Source: Lactarius indigo
Taxonomy: Eukaryota > Basidiomycota > Agaricomycetes > Russulales > Russulaceae
DNA length: 64,000 bases
Direction: 5' to 3'
Assembly: GCA_025766275.1 (NCBI GenBank)
Contig: JAFKAC010000099.1
Span: 140,479 to 204,478 of the forward strand
Part shown: positions 17,754-27,000 of the stretch, piece by piece
Numbering within the stretch: the stretch's first letter is position 1
Layout: each line of letters starts with the position of its first letter
Made by a program: the position numbers and the translations under genes
The notes under the pieces: model-generated
The model's database searches: none
Seen by the model: the letters and a program-made list of their open reading frames with translations, nothing else
What the model was told of the DNA's origin: nothing

Positions 17754-18334
17754 GTGGCATACTCGACCAGAGACCAGTGGACGTCCTTCCGTCCCTATCA
17801 TATTGAATGACGAGGAGATCGCAACGTACCAACAAGATTCCTAGGAGCAGCTCAGTGGAGAGAACGAGGAGAAGACACTGGATACTTTGTAGAATTCAAC
17901 GGTCCCAACCGTTTTCGACCTGTTGAGTTTAATTTCGAACACCTCTGTTGGACCGAGGTTACTTGGAACCCCATATATCATCGCTGGGACATCGTATGAC
18001 CAGCAGGAAGAAACTACAATTGTGATATCGACGCACGAGAGCTTAACAGTCGTGCAGACTACGGTCCCATCGACAGACAAGCACAAGAACACACAGACGA
18101 AGGAATTAGTGGAGAAGAAGCCTCCGAAAGCCAATCACCAAGTAGAGGAACGACGCCAGCTAGCCTAGGAGCTATTGGTGATTGTATCATACAACAAACT
18201 GAGTCTTTAACCATTCACCAACCCAAACCAGAAGTAATACACGTCCACAGCCCAGCAGTCGCAATGGCAACAACCACCATCACACAAGAAGAAGCACAGC
18301 TTACCGCTGAAGCAAGGGATCAAATAGCCCTAGA
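17754..18334 (+). pseudogene. E4 gag, 5' part with stops, cut by E5
   Basis: The frame opens at GTG-GCA and follows the E6 gag N-terminal module, including RDQWTSFRPYHIE and EFNGPNRFRPVEF. TGA stops lie at 17808-17810, where E6 has CGA, and at 17997-17999, where E6 has CGG. The frame is interrupted at 18334 by E5 (target CTAGA) and resumes at 32426. The stops fit C-to-T and G-to-A decay at CpG sites. Confidence 0.88.
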
Positions 18335-18398
18335 TGTCATGAACGCCCCTATCTTTTCTCATCTTTCCCCTCTTTCTTCTTCTCGCACTTCTCAGTTC

Positions 18399-18482
18399 CG
18401 CTGGCATTTGCTCTGCTGGCATCTGCCCTGTTGGCATCTGCCTTGCTGGCATCTGCTTTGCTGGCATCTGCCTCGCTGGCAC
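18399..18482 (+). repeat. E5 U3 minisatellite, about 5.6 x 15 bp
   Basis: Tandem variants of TGCTGGCATCTGCCT end about 15 bp upstream of the TATA box. The same array is in the 3' LTR at 32073-32156. Its position suggests an upstream activating repeat; that is inference. Confidence 0.8.
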
Positions 18483-18496
18483 CCCTGAACACTAGC

Positions 18497-18541
18497 TATA
18501 TAAGCCCCGTAATGTACACTGTATTTCCTTAGCTTTGGCTT
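18497..18541 (+). promoter_or_regulatory. E5 LTR promoter: TATA and inferred start
   Basis: TATATAA at 18497 lies 34 bp before AGCTTTGGCTT (18531-18541). That 11-mer is complementary to the PBS at 18748-18758. Confidence 0.68.
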
Positions 18542-18747
18542 CGTCAATATACTGTCTAGTTCCTCAGCACTTTCCTCTCATCTCTACCACAGTCCTCTTC
18601 TCTGAAGCCTTGTTGCCTTGAGCTATATCAAGGAACACCCAACTGACTTAGGTGCCGTTCTGCTCAGCAGCGGACCAACTCAGTGCCCTTTGCCTCAGGC
18701 AGGGACTGTTACAGAACAGGACGCACGCCCCGACAGTGGCGTGACAT

Positions 18748-18758
18748 AAGCCAAAGCT
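18748..18758 (+). other. E5 primer-binding site (self-priming)
   Basis: AAGCCAAAGCT is one base from the 5' LTR. It pairs over 11 nt (12 counting one flanking A-T) with the inferred transcript 5' end. The sequence differs from those of E2 and E3 while the complementarity is kept, a covariation that supports the self-priming model. Confidence 0.75.
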
Positions 18759-18780
18759 ACAGACCTCAGAACTAGTCACC

Positions 18781-20487
18781 GTGGCTAGCATCGAACTCGA
18801 CCTCCTCTCGGACGATCAGTGGACCGAAGTCTTTCGTCGTTGGAACGACAACCTCCCGATACACGTATTAGGCACCGCCTACTGGAATACCTCACACACT
18901 GACAGACGCGGAGGCTACCGAGCTCTCCTTAACGAACGCATCTACAACCTCGAATTTATAAACCATCGGTGGCACGTTCTCGAGAAGCGCGGAACTGAAT
19001 TCTTCACTAGGACATCCCTAGTCATCCCCCGAAACAACAACGTCAGTCTTGGCTGGTGGAATCCAGAAGACGACGAGAACCCTGAGCGGTATCACCTCGA
19101 CCATCCCGAAACCCTTCCCGAACCAACTGCACCAGCCCGCGTGGACTCTCCTGTTGAGGAGAACCATCCTATCGAAAGCGAAGACGTACCTGCTGAGACA
19201 TCAGCACCAGACGACCTCACCACCGCACTAGACAACGTACCCATCGACGCCCCAGACTTTTGGCAACAGATCGCAGCTGCCTCGACACCCGTCTCACCCG
19301 TATTCCCACCTCTTCTTACTACCATCACCGCACCACCCATCATCACCCCATCAGCACCCGCCATGTCCTCAGGATCCGCAGCCAATGCCTCTTCGGGAGG
19401 GAAGCTCAGCGGCAACGCCCCGGCCATATTTGATGGCTCCCGCGATAAGTCGAAAAAGTTCTTGCAAGAATTCGACCTATATCGCGGCATGAACGAAGAC
19501 TCGTCCGTTATCAGATCGCCCTATCAACGCGTATTCCTCGCGCTATCCTTCATCCGAGGACCCAATGTCGACGATTGGGTCGACACCCAGCTCGAGGGAC
19601 TCCGAGCAAAAGTTAGTGGTACGACGACGACGGCCGCTATCCCAAAAACAGAGGAATCGTTGTGGAACGACTTCGTCACCGGCTTTAAATCAGCTTACAC
19701 CAACGTTACCGAAAAGCAGGATGCTTACCAGCTCCTGAAAGCGCTCCAAATGAAAGGAGCAGACCTCGACACATATACCGCCACGTTCCAGAACCTTGCC
19801 GCGAAGGCAGGATACGCCCTTGACGCCGCAGCCACAGTCGACCTCTATTCGGGAGGATTGCCGTGTGGCCTCTTATCGGCCATCTTGAAACGCGACACTG
19901 TACCAGAGACATTCGCCCAGTGGGTCGAATCGGCACAAAAGGAACAGCGCAAGTACGCAATGCTCCGCGCCCGCGTTGGCCTCAACGACGGAGGCAAAAA
20001 GATCGGTGGAAAGACTAGGCAGGAATGGTCCCAGCTGTTTAATTCGAATAGCAACCACGGGGGAGGACGACGCACCAATAACCAACCCGTTCAGCAGACC
20101 ACAACACCAATCCGCGATCCCGATGCGATGGATGTCGATCGCGCTCGCATCGCATTAACAGACGAAGAAATGCAACGCTGCCGCTCAGAAGGCCGTTGCT
20201 TCCGCTGTTTCAGTAAAGGCCACTTGTCGCGCGATTGCCCGAAACGATCAACTGGCCAAGCTAGTGGCGGGACGACAACAATCCTCCAAAACGACAACCG
20301 TCGCGGAAACACGCCTTCCGCGCGCATCGCCGAGGTCGAACCCACACCAGCAGCAACTGCCCCCAGCCCAGCCGCGCCGACCCCACAGAAGAAGAACGGC
20401 GACAGTTTCGTCGCCCAAGTCCGCACCATGAAAAACGACGAGAAAGAGGCCATCCTCGACGCCCTCTTCACAGACAAGGATTTTTAG
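18781..20487 (+). CDS. E5 gag, GTG start
   Basis: The frame encodes 568 residues. It opens with CACC-GTG-GCT, a perfect Kozak context around GTG, after a 250-nt leader with no ATG. The Trp-rich N-terminal module (DDQWTEVFRRW, YWNTSHTDRRGGY) is followed by a Pro/Thr/Ala linker and a capsid region with FLQEFDLYRGMN and ALSFIRGPNVDDW. One CCHC knuckle, CFRCFSKGHLSRDC, and an Ala/Pro tail complete it. No stops are seen. The end overlaps pol at GGATTTT, and the gag stop TAG immediately follows the heptamer. Confidence 0.9.
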   Translation: MASIELDLLSDDQWTEVFRRWNDNLPIHVLGTAYWNTSHTDRRGGYRALLNERIYNLEFINHRWHVLEKRGTEFFTRTSLVIPRNNNVSLGWWNPEDDENPERYHLDHPETLPEPTAPARVDSPVEENHPIESEDVPAETSAPDDLTTALDNVPIDAPDFWQQIAAASTPVSPVFPPLLTTITAPPIITPSAPAMSSGSAANASSGGKLSGNAPAIFDGSRDKSKKFLQEFDLYRGMNEDSSVIRSPYQRVFLALSFIRGPNVDDWVDTQLEGLRAKVSGTTTTAAIPKTEESLWNDFVTGFKSAYTNVTEKQDAYQLLKALQMKGADLDTYTATFQNLAAKAGYALDAAATVDLYSGGLPCGLLSAILKRDTVPETFAQWVESAQKEQRKYAMLRARVGLNDGGKKIGGKTRQEWSQLFNSNSNHGGGRRTNNQPVQQTTTPIRDPDAMDVDRARIALTDEEMQRCRSEGRCFRCFSKGHLSRDCPKRSTGQASGGTTTILQNDNRRGNTPSARIAEVEPTPAATAPSPAAPTPQKKNGDSFVAQVRTMKNDEKEAILDALFTDKDF

Positions 20488-20518
20488 CCAGCTCGAATCC
20501 CACGGCCTGGGTTCGAGC
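20478..20518 (+). promoter_or_regulatory. E5 gag-pol -1 frameshift signal with strong stem-loop
   Basis: GGATTTT (20478-20484) is followed after 6 nt by GCTCGAATCCCA-CGGCC-TGGGTTCGAGC (20491-20518). This folds into 4 bp, a bulged T and 7 bp. The gag stop TAG lies directly after the heptamer, within the spacer. The spacing and stem fit known -1 frameshift stimulators. Confidence 0.75.
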
Positions 20519-21587
20519 CTTCAAAGTAGACAGCATGTACATATGCCGACGGAATAGCCTGCAAATATCAGTCATTTTCCAATCTACTTGCGAAACGGCC
20601 GAAATCGCGCTTGTTGACAGTGGTGCAACCGAAAATTTCATCCATTCCCGAGTTGCTCAACGACTAAAACTTCCTACACGACGACTTGCCACGCCTCGAA
20701 CAATTCGGAACGTCGATGGCACCGAGAATCGAGCAGGACGAATCGATAAATATATCGCATTGAAGGTACAGCTTGGAAATCGACACGCGACTCAGCGCTT
20801 CTACATCACCGACCTAGGGAGCAATGACATCCTGTTAGGATATCCGTGGCTTCAGCAATTCGAACCAATAATTGATTGGAAACAAGGAATACTCACCCCG
20901 GAGCCCCTCTACCTCTCTACCCTCCTCGTACCCATAACACGTCGATCCACCACGATCCAAGTCGAAGCCCCCGACGGGGGAGACGCATTCGTGGTCCAGG
21001 ACGACCCCTGCAGCCCAGAAACAAACCCGATCGACGATCAGGCGCAAAGACCGAACCCTGCAGTAGAGAAGAGTCAACACCAGACGCTATCCCCTTACCT
21101 GGTCGTAAGGGCGGCCGCTTTTAACGAATGGCGGTCGCTTGTAGACGCCATCGACCCCTGGGAAGCTGGAGACGAGTTACATATCAGAATACCAGGAGAG
21201 GAGGCGATCCGAGGAACGAACATAGCCCAGCAGTGGGCTATAGAGGCGAATAAAGACAAGGCAAAGCTAACTGAAGATTCGATCCCCGCCGAATACCGCC
21301 GCCACATCAAAGTATTTTCCGAAGCGGAATCTCAACGCTTCCCACCATCACGTGACTGGGATCATGCAATCGAGCTTGCCCCGGACGCGCCTGCCACCCT
21401 TGATTGTAAGGTGTATCCCCTGACTAAGGATGAGTGTGGGGCACTACGAAAATTCTTAGATGAACATCTGGCAAAGCAGTACATCTGCCCATCACACTCC
21501 CCCTATGCCAGCCCCTTTTTCTTTATTAAGAAAAAGGACGGAAAACTACGGCCAGTCCAAGACTATCGACGCCTAAACCAACATACC
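20478..21587 (+). pseudogene. E5 pol, 5' part: protease and start of RT, cut by E6
   Basis: The protein is entered by -1 frameshift. It has protease LVDSGATENF, IRNVDGTEN and ITDLGSNDILLGYPW, and the beginning of RT through KLRPVQDYRRLNQHT. The frame is cut at 21587 by the E6 LTR. Target duplication ATACC lies at 21583-21587 and 29392-29396. Removing E6 restores the frame into 29397. Confidence 0.88.
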
Positions 21588-22096
21588 TGTTACGGTACGG
21601 ACTCGGTGACTCATCACATACGACTCATGACCGGTTATGACTACGGTCCGGTATTGATATTAGTCATGGACTCTTACATCGCATCAGTCAGCATAGCGGT
21701 TCGCATGTGATTGCGACTCATGTATGACTCATTCCTAGGATAGCTGTACTAGGGTTCGAGCTAGTTACGCTATTGGTTACTTACCATTCCAGCGGCGCTT
21801 TAAAGCCCGCGCGTATCTGTATAAGTAGTTGACTCGGAAGACCAAGAGTCCCCATCTTGGTCTTCTTCAATCCACCTTTGAATCGTCTCTTGTCTGCCTT
21901 AGTCTCGGACTAAGTGTGCCTCCACTAGTATCTACCAAGGATACTCTCTCTCTTACTCCTTTCGCTGCAGTGTGTGCTAAGGAGCCCCTGTTCAGCTTGC
22001 GTTGGGTTGACACATGTTCCCCATTCGCCTAACTTTCGCTAAGTCGATTACGCCTTCTACAAGTCCAAGTCGGACTGACGCCGGTGGAGCGTAACA
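21588..22096 (+). repeat. E6 5' LTR
   Basis: A 509-bp LTR starting TGTTACGG and ending CGTAACA. It contains CACATGTT at 22011-22018 where the 3' LTR has CACGTGTT. This puts the only ATG into the leader of this copy. Confidence 0.94.
21820..21864 (+). promoter_or_regulatory. E6 LTR promoter: TATA and inferred start
   Basis: TATAAG at 21820 lies 34 bp before ATCTTGGTCTT (21854-21864), which pairs with the PBS. An 11-bp inverted repeat, GAAGACCAAGA and TCTTGGTCTTC, brackets the inferred start. Confidence 0.66.
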
Positions 22097-22098
22097 TT

Positions 22099-22109
22099 AA
22101 GACCAAGAT
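22099..22109 (+). other. E6 primer-binding site (self-priming)
   Basis: AAGACCAAGAT lies two bases after the 5' LTR and is complementary over 11 nt to the inferred RNA 5' end. Confidence 0.75.
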
Positions 22110-22116
22110 CTTCATC

Positions 22117-24075
22117 GTGGCGTACTCGACCAGAGATCAGTGGACGTCTTTCCGTCCCTATCATATTGAACGACGAGGAGATCGCAACGTACCAACAAGA
22201 TTCTTAGGAGCGGCTCAGTGGAGAGAAAGAGAAGAAGACACCGGATATTTCGTAGAGTTCAACGGTCCTAACCGCTTCCGACCCGTTGAGTTTAATTTCG
22301 AACATCTCTGTTGGGTCGAGGTTACTTGGAACCCCATAGATCATCGCTGGGATATTGTACGGCCAGCAGGAAGAAACTACAACTGCGATATCGACGCACG
22401 AGAGCTCAATAGTCGCGCAGACTACGGTCCCATCGACGGACAAGCACAAGAACATACTGACGAAGGAGTCAGCGGAGAAGAAACTTCTGAAAGTCAGTCC
22501 CCAAGTAGAGGGACCACGCCAGCAGAAGAAACCAGTTTGGGAGCAATCGGAGATCATATTATACGACGAACTGAGTCCCTTACTATTCATCAACCCGAAC
22601 CTGAAGTAATCCACGTCCGCAGCCCAGCAGTTGCAATGGCAACCGCCACCATTACACAAGAAGAATTGCAACTCACTACCGAAGCAAGGGATCAAATAGC
22701 CCTGGAGGAACAGAGACGTATCGCAGAAGAATCGCGAGCCAACTTGGCTCCTATCAACCCATATACCGGTCATCGAATGACTGACGACGACGTAGCAATC
22801 CATCGCGCAATCGGACCCGATGTAGCTGACCCTCCCAGCGGAGGAGGCGGACCTCCCGGCGATCTACCCGGAGGAGGAGGACCACCACCAAGAGGACCCG
22901 GGTTTCAAGGATTCCCTGGAGGGTTCCCAGGAGGACCACCAGGAGGAGGACCTCCGGGAGGAGGATTACCAGGTGCAGGACCTATTATTCCTCCTCCAAG
23001 TAATAAATTAGCTGGCGAAGCACCCACAGTATTCGACGGAGAGCGTGCCAAAGTCGAAGCATTTCTCACTCAATGGCATGTCTACTGGGGCATGAATGCC
23101 GACGAAGGTATCATGGCGACCCCGTATCGGCGTGCCTTACTCTTTCTCTCCTACATCAAGGGCGTCAATGTTAGCGAATGGGTATTGGCTATGCTCACTT
23201 GGCTTAATGGCCAGATACAAGCAGGAATACCCCGTACGAGTGAAGGGTTATGGAACGAGATAACGCGCAGCTTCATGCAGCGCTTCCGCAACACGATGGA
23301 ACAGGAGCAAGCTCAATACGAGCTCAAGAAGGGGGTCAAAATGATCGGAGGCAATCTAGATGAGTATTGCACTCAGTTCGAGCAACTAATACGCCGCGCT
23401 CAATACCGACTCGACGATCCCCAGACGTTGGATCTATTTGCAAGTGGACTACCAAAAGACCTATATGAAAAGGTCTATACCCTCGATAACCCCCGCAACT
23501 ACCGAGAATGGAAGGAGGCAGCGACTACTCGCCAACAGCAATACCTCCATCTTAAAGCAGTATTAAACAAAGGGGTACCACCGGGACAAGGACAAGGACG
23601 TCCGCGCCAGCAACGACAATGGCAGGGACCGCCAAGAAGTTCATGGCAGCCAAGAAATCTACGAGATCCAAACGCCATGGATACTTCGGCAGATCGAATT
23701 CGAGGGCGACTCGCAGGAGCCGAGGACATACTCGCCCCTCGTCCCCCATACCGACCAAGGGGAGGATTTTTGCAAAGAGGAGGAGGGCGTAACAACCCAA
23801 GGCCAGTCACCTGTTATAACTGTAGAAAGGACGGACACATGGCCCGCGATTGCAGACAACCAAGAGAAGGGTACCAACCCCAAGCATCAACTAGTCGGTA
23901 TGTAGATACCGACTACCATCAACAAGAGCCAGAAGTCGCTACCAGGGCGGTCCAAGACGTACCCCCTCAACAGCGCGCCAGCGACTGGCTTAACGGAGTA
24001 GCAGGAGAATCAGATGACGTAAAGGACATTATCCTCCAACAGTTATGGAAAAAGGAGGGTTTTCAGGATGCCTGA
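22117..24075 (+). CDS. E6 gag, GTG start
   Basis: From GTG-GCG at 22117 (A at -3, G at +4) there are 652 residues. The frame is open a little further upstream but without ATG. The N-terminal module has RDQWTSFRPYHIE, EFNGPNRFRPVEF and WDIVRPAG. A Ser/Glu-rich stretch and a Pro/Gly linker with repeated PGG units follow. The capsid region has FLTQWHVYWGMN and LFLSYIKGVNVSEWV. A Gln/Arg-rich stretch precedes the CCHC knuckle CYNCRKDGHMARDC at about residue 565. No stops are seen. Confidence 0.9.
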   Translation: MAYSTRDQWTSFRPYHIERRGDRNVPTRFLGAAQWREREEDTGYFVEFNGPNRFRPVEFNFEHLCWVEVTWNPIDHRWDIVRPAGRNYNCDIDARELNSRADYGPIDGQAQEHTDEGVSGEETSESQSPSRGTTPAEETSLGAIGDHIIRRTESLTIHQPEPEVIHVRSPAVAMATATITQEELQLTTEARDQIALEEQRRIAEESRANLAPINPYTGHRMTDDDVAIHRAIGPDVADPPSGGGGPPGDLPGGGGPPPRGPGFQGFPGGFPGGPPGGGPPGGGLPGAGPIIPPPSNKLAGEAPTVFDGERAKVEAFLTQWHVYWGMNADEGIMATPYRRALLFLSYIKGVNVSEWVLAMLTWLNGQIQAGIPRTSEGLWNEITRSFMQRFRNTMEQEQAQYELKKGVKMIGGNLDEYCTQFEQLIRRAQYRLDDPQTLDLFASGLPKDLYEKVYTLDNPRNYREWKEAATTRQQQYLHLKAVLNKGVPPGQGQGRPRQQRQWQGPPRSSWQPRNLRDPNAMDTSADRIRGRLAGAEDILAPRPPYRPRGGFLQRGGGRNNPRPVTCYNCRKDGHMARDCRQPREGYQPQASTSRYVDTDYHQQEPEVATRAVQDVPPQQRASDWLNGVAGESDDVKDIILQQLWKKEGFQDA

Positions 24076-24096
24076 ACCCATCGGCCTGGGTGAGGG
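24057..24096 (+). promoter_or_regulatory. E6 gag-pol -1 frameshift signal
   Basis: GGGTTTT (24057-24063) is read G-GGT-TTT in gag. Seven bases on, CCTGAACCCA pairs with TGGGTGAGG over a 6-nt loop. The internal loop is a tandem G-A/A-G pair, a motif that often forms sheared pairs. Confidence 0.72.
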
Positions 24097-27000
24097 CAGT
24101 TAATTGTAACAGTGTAATCATGACTCGCTATCGTTCTATGAGAGTTCCAGTATCGATTCGCACCAGTTACGCAATGGCCGACATACGCGCATTAGTCGAC
24201 TCAGGAGCAACCCATTGCTTCATGAAACCATCATTCGCAAAGAGGATGGGGCTTGGAACCAAACTCCTCGACGTCCCAAAGAAAATATGGAACATCGATA
24301 ATACGGAAAATAAATCGGGGCATATCACTCACTATACCGACGTTGATGTCCAAACTAAAGGCATTCACAAGGAGATCCGCTTCCTTATCACGGACATTGG
24401 AAACGAAGATATCGTGCTAGGCTACCCCTGGCTCGCTATTTATGACCCTCATATCAAATGGTCACAAGCAGCCATACACGAGGACATGCTCCCTATCATT
24501 ATCCGATCAACTAATCCCTATATCAAAACAACGCCAGTGGTAGCAGCAACCACAGTTCAGAACAACGATTATGAAGTCGTACATTCCTGCGTCATCACTG
24601 ACGAACAACGACAACAATTTGAGGAAGGATGCCGAATCAGGGCCACCGCCACTGACCTCGCCATAGCCGCTCAGCAATACGTCACGAAAGCTGAGTTACC
24701 TCCTGAATACCGTGAATTTGAACGCCTCTTCAGTGAAGAGGCATCGGACAGGTTTCCACCCAGCAGGCCCTGGGATCACGCCATTGAATTCAAACCAGGA
24801 ACAGCCGACGCAATCGACTGCAAAATATACCCCATGACGCAAGAGGAAGACAAGAAATTACGCGAATGGATTGACGAGCAGCTCAAAAAGGGTTATATAA
24901 GACCCTCCAAATCTCCTTACGCGTCATCCTTTTTCTTCATCAAGAAAAAGGATGGAAAATTACGACCCGTCCAAGACTACCGAAAGATCAACGCCGTTAC
25001 CATTCGCAACCAATACCCTCTTCCCCTCATCTCCGACCTCATTACTGACCTCAGTAACGCCCACATCTACACCAAGCTCGACGTTAGATGGGGGTATAAC
25101 AACGTACGCATTAAAGAGGGAGATGAAGAAAAGGCGGCGTTCAAAACGCGCTACGGCTTATTCGAACCCACGGTGATGTTTTTCGGCTTAACCAATTCCC
25201 CGGCAACGTTCCAGACTATGATGAACTTCATCTTCAGGGACATCATTGCAAAACACGAAAAACGCGGCACCGTTATTCGCGTCTACATGGATGACATCGG
25301 TATCGCCACAGGACTTAGTCACTCACTACAGGACCACATCGAAGCTGTTAAAGACGTGCTCCGTGTATCCGCGGAGCATGATTTGTATTACAAACTTGAA
25401 AAATGCCTCTTCCACTCCCCACGTATGGATTACCTGGGGGTAATCCTTGAAAAGGGGGTGACACGCATGGACCCGGTCAAAATTTCAGGCATTAAGGACT
25501 GGCCTACACCAACCAAAGTTAAGGACGTCCGCTCTTTCCTCGGTTTCTGCAATTTTTACCGTCCCTTCATACGAGGTTTCGCGACTAAAGCACGACCCCT
25601 CAACAAACTTACTCGCAAAGACACTGAATGGCACTGGGGAACCGAAGAAGAAAAGGCGTTCCAAGATCTCAAAACCCTTGTCACTAGCGAGCCGGTCCTC
25701 GCGCACCCCGATCTTACACAACAATTCGAGTTAGAAGTCGACGCATCGGGTTTTGCCACGGGAGCAGTCCTCCTTCAACGCAAAGCAGATGGCAAACGAC
25801 ACCCTATCGGCTACTACTCATCCACCCTCAATGAAGCCGAACGAAATTACGACATTTACGACCTCGAACTCCTGGCAATTGTTAAAGCCTTTCGCCACTG
25901 GAGACCCCTCCTAGCAGGCTCCCCTCACAAGATCAAGGTATTCTCCGATCACCTCAATCTACAATACTGGAAATCGCCGCAAAAGATTAGCAGACGCGTA
26001 GCCAGGGAAGTACTCGAACTCTCAGAATACGACTTCGAGATTCACCACATTAAAGGTACCTCCAATGGACGTGCCGATGCACTATCCAGAAGACCAGACT
26101 ACGATCAAGGAGAAAATGACAACGAGGGCATAACGGTGCTACCAGAAAGCGTCTTCGCACGCGCCACTACGCTAGAAGAACCACGACATCCCCACTGGAG
26201 ACCCGAAATTCTACCAGTGGAAATGACACCGGAACATCCCATTTACGAACAGGACGCAGCTAAGTTGAAACCCTGGGTTGATGCTCACAAGCTAAAAGAC
26301 ATCGAAGGGACATGGTACAAGGACGGACGCCGAGTAGTCACCGGCGGCATCCATGACAAGCGTACTATCATTGCTGCTCATCATGACTCCCCCGTCTATG
26401 GTCACCCTGGTATCAAGCGTACTCTCCAGCTTACTGAACGACATTATTGGTGGCCGCAGATGAAGAACGATGTTACGGACTATGTCAAAGGTTGTGCGGA
26501 GTGTCAGCGGCACAAAGTCAACCTTCGACCAATCAGGGCATCCTTACAGCCCATCTACCCTAAACCGGAAGCCCTGCCATTCGAGACCATCGCAGTGGAC
26601 TTTATTACCAAACTTCCTGTCTCCCGCGGTTACGACTCTATCCTCACGGTGACAGACCATGATTGCACCAAAGCCGCTGTCTTCATCCCTTGCAATGAGG
26701 AAATAACAGCCGAAGGAACAGCCGCCCTGTACGTCTCTCATGTCTTCCCACGATTCGGACTCCCCTCGCGTGTTATCAGTGATCGAGATCCCCGCTTCGC
26801 ATCCAAGTTTATGCGGGAGATATGCAAAATTCTTGGCATCAGCCAAAACATCTCGACTGCTTATCACCCCAGAACTGATGGTCAATCGGAGCGAACGAAT
26901 CAGTGGCTAGAACAATATCTCCGCTTCTGGGTAAATGAGCGGCAAGACGACTGGGTTCGCTATCTACCTATGGCGGAATTCACGCATAACAACTGGCCCA

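Larger units (their letters stand above)
18335..18746 (+). repeat. E5 5' LTR
   Basis: This 412-bp LTR starts TGTCATG and ends CGTGACA. U3 holds a 15-bp tandem array (18399-18482). TATATAA is at 18497. Confidence 0.94.
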
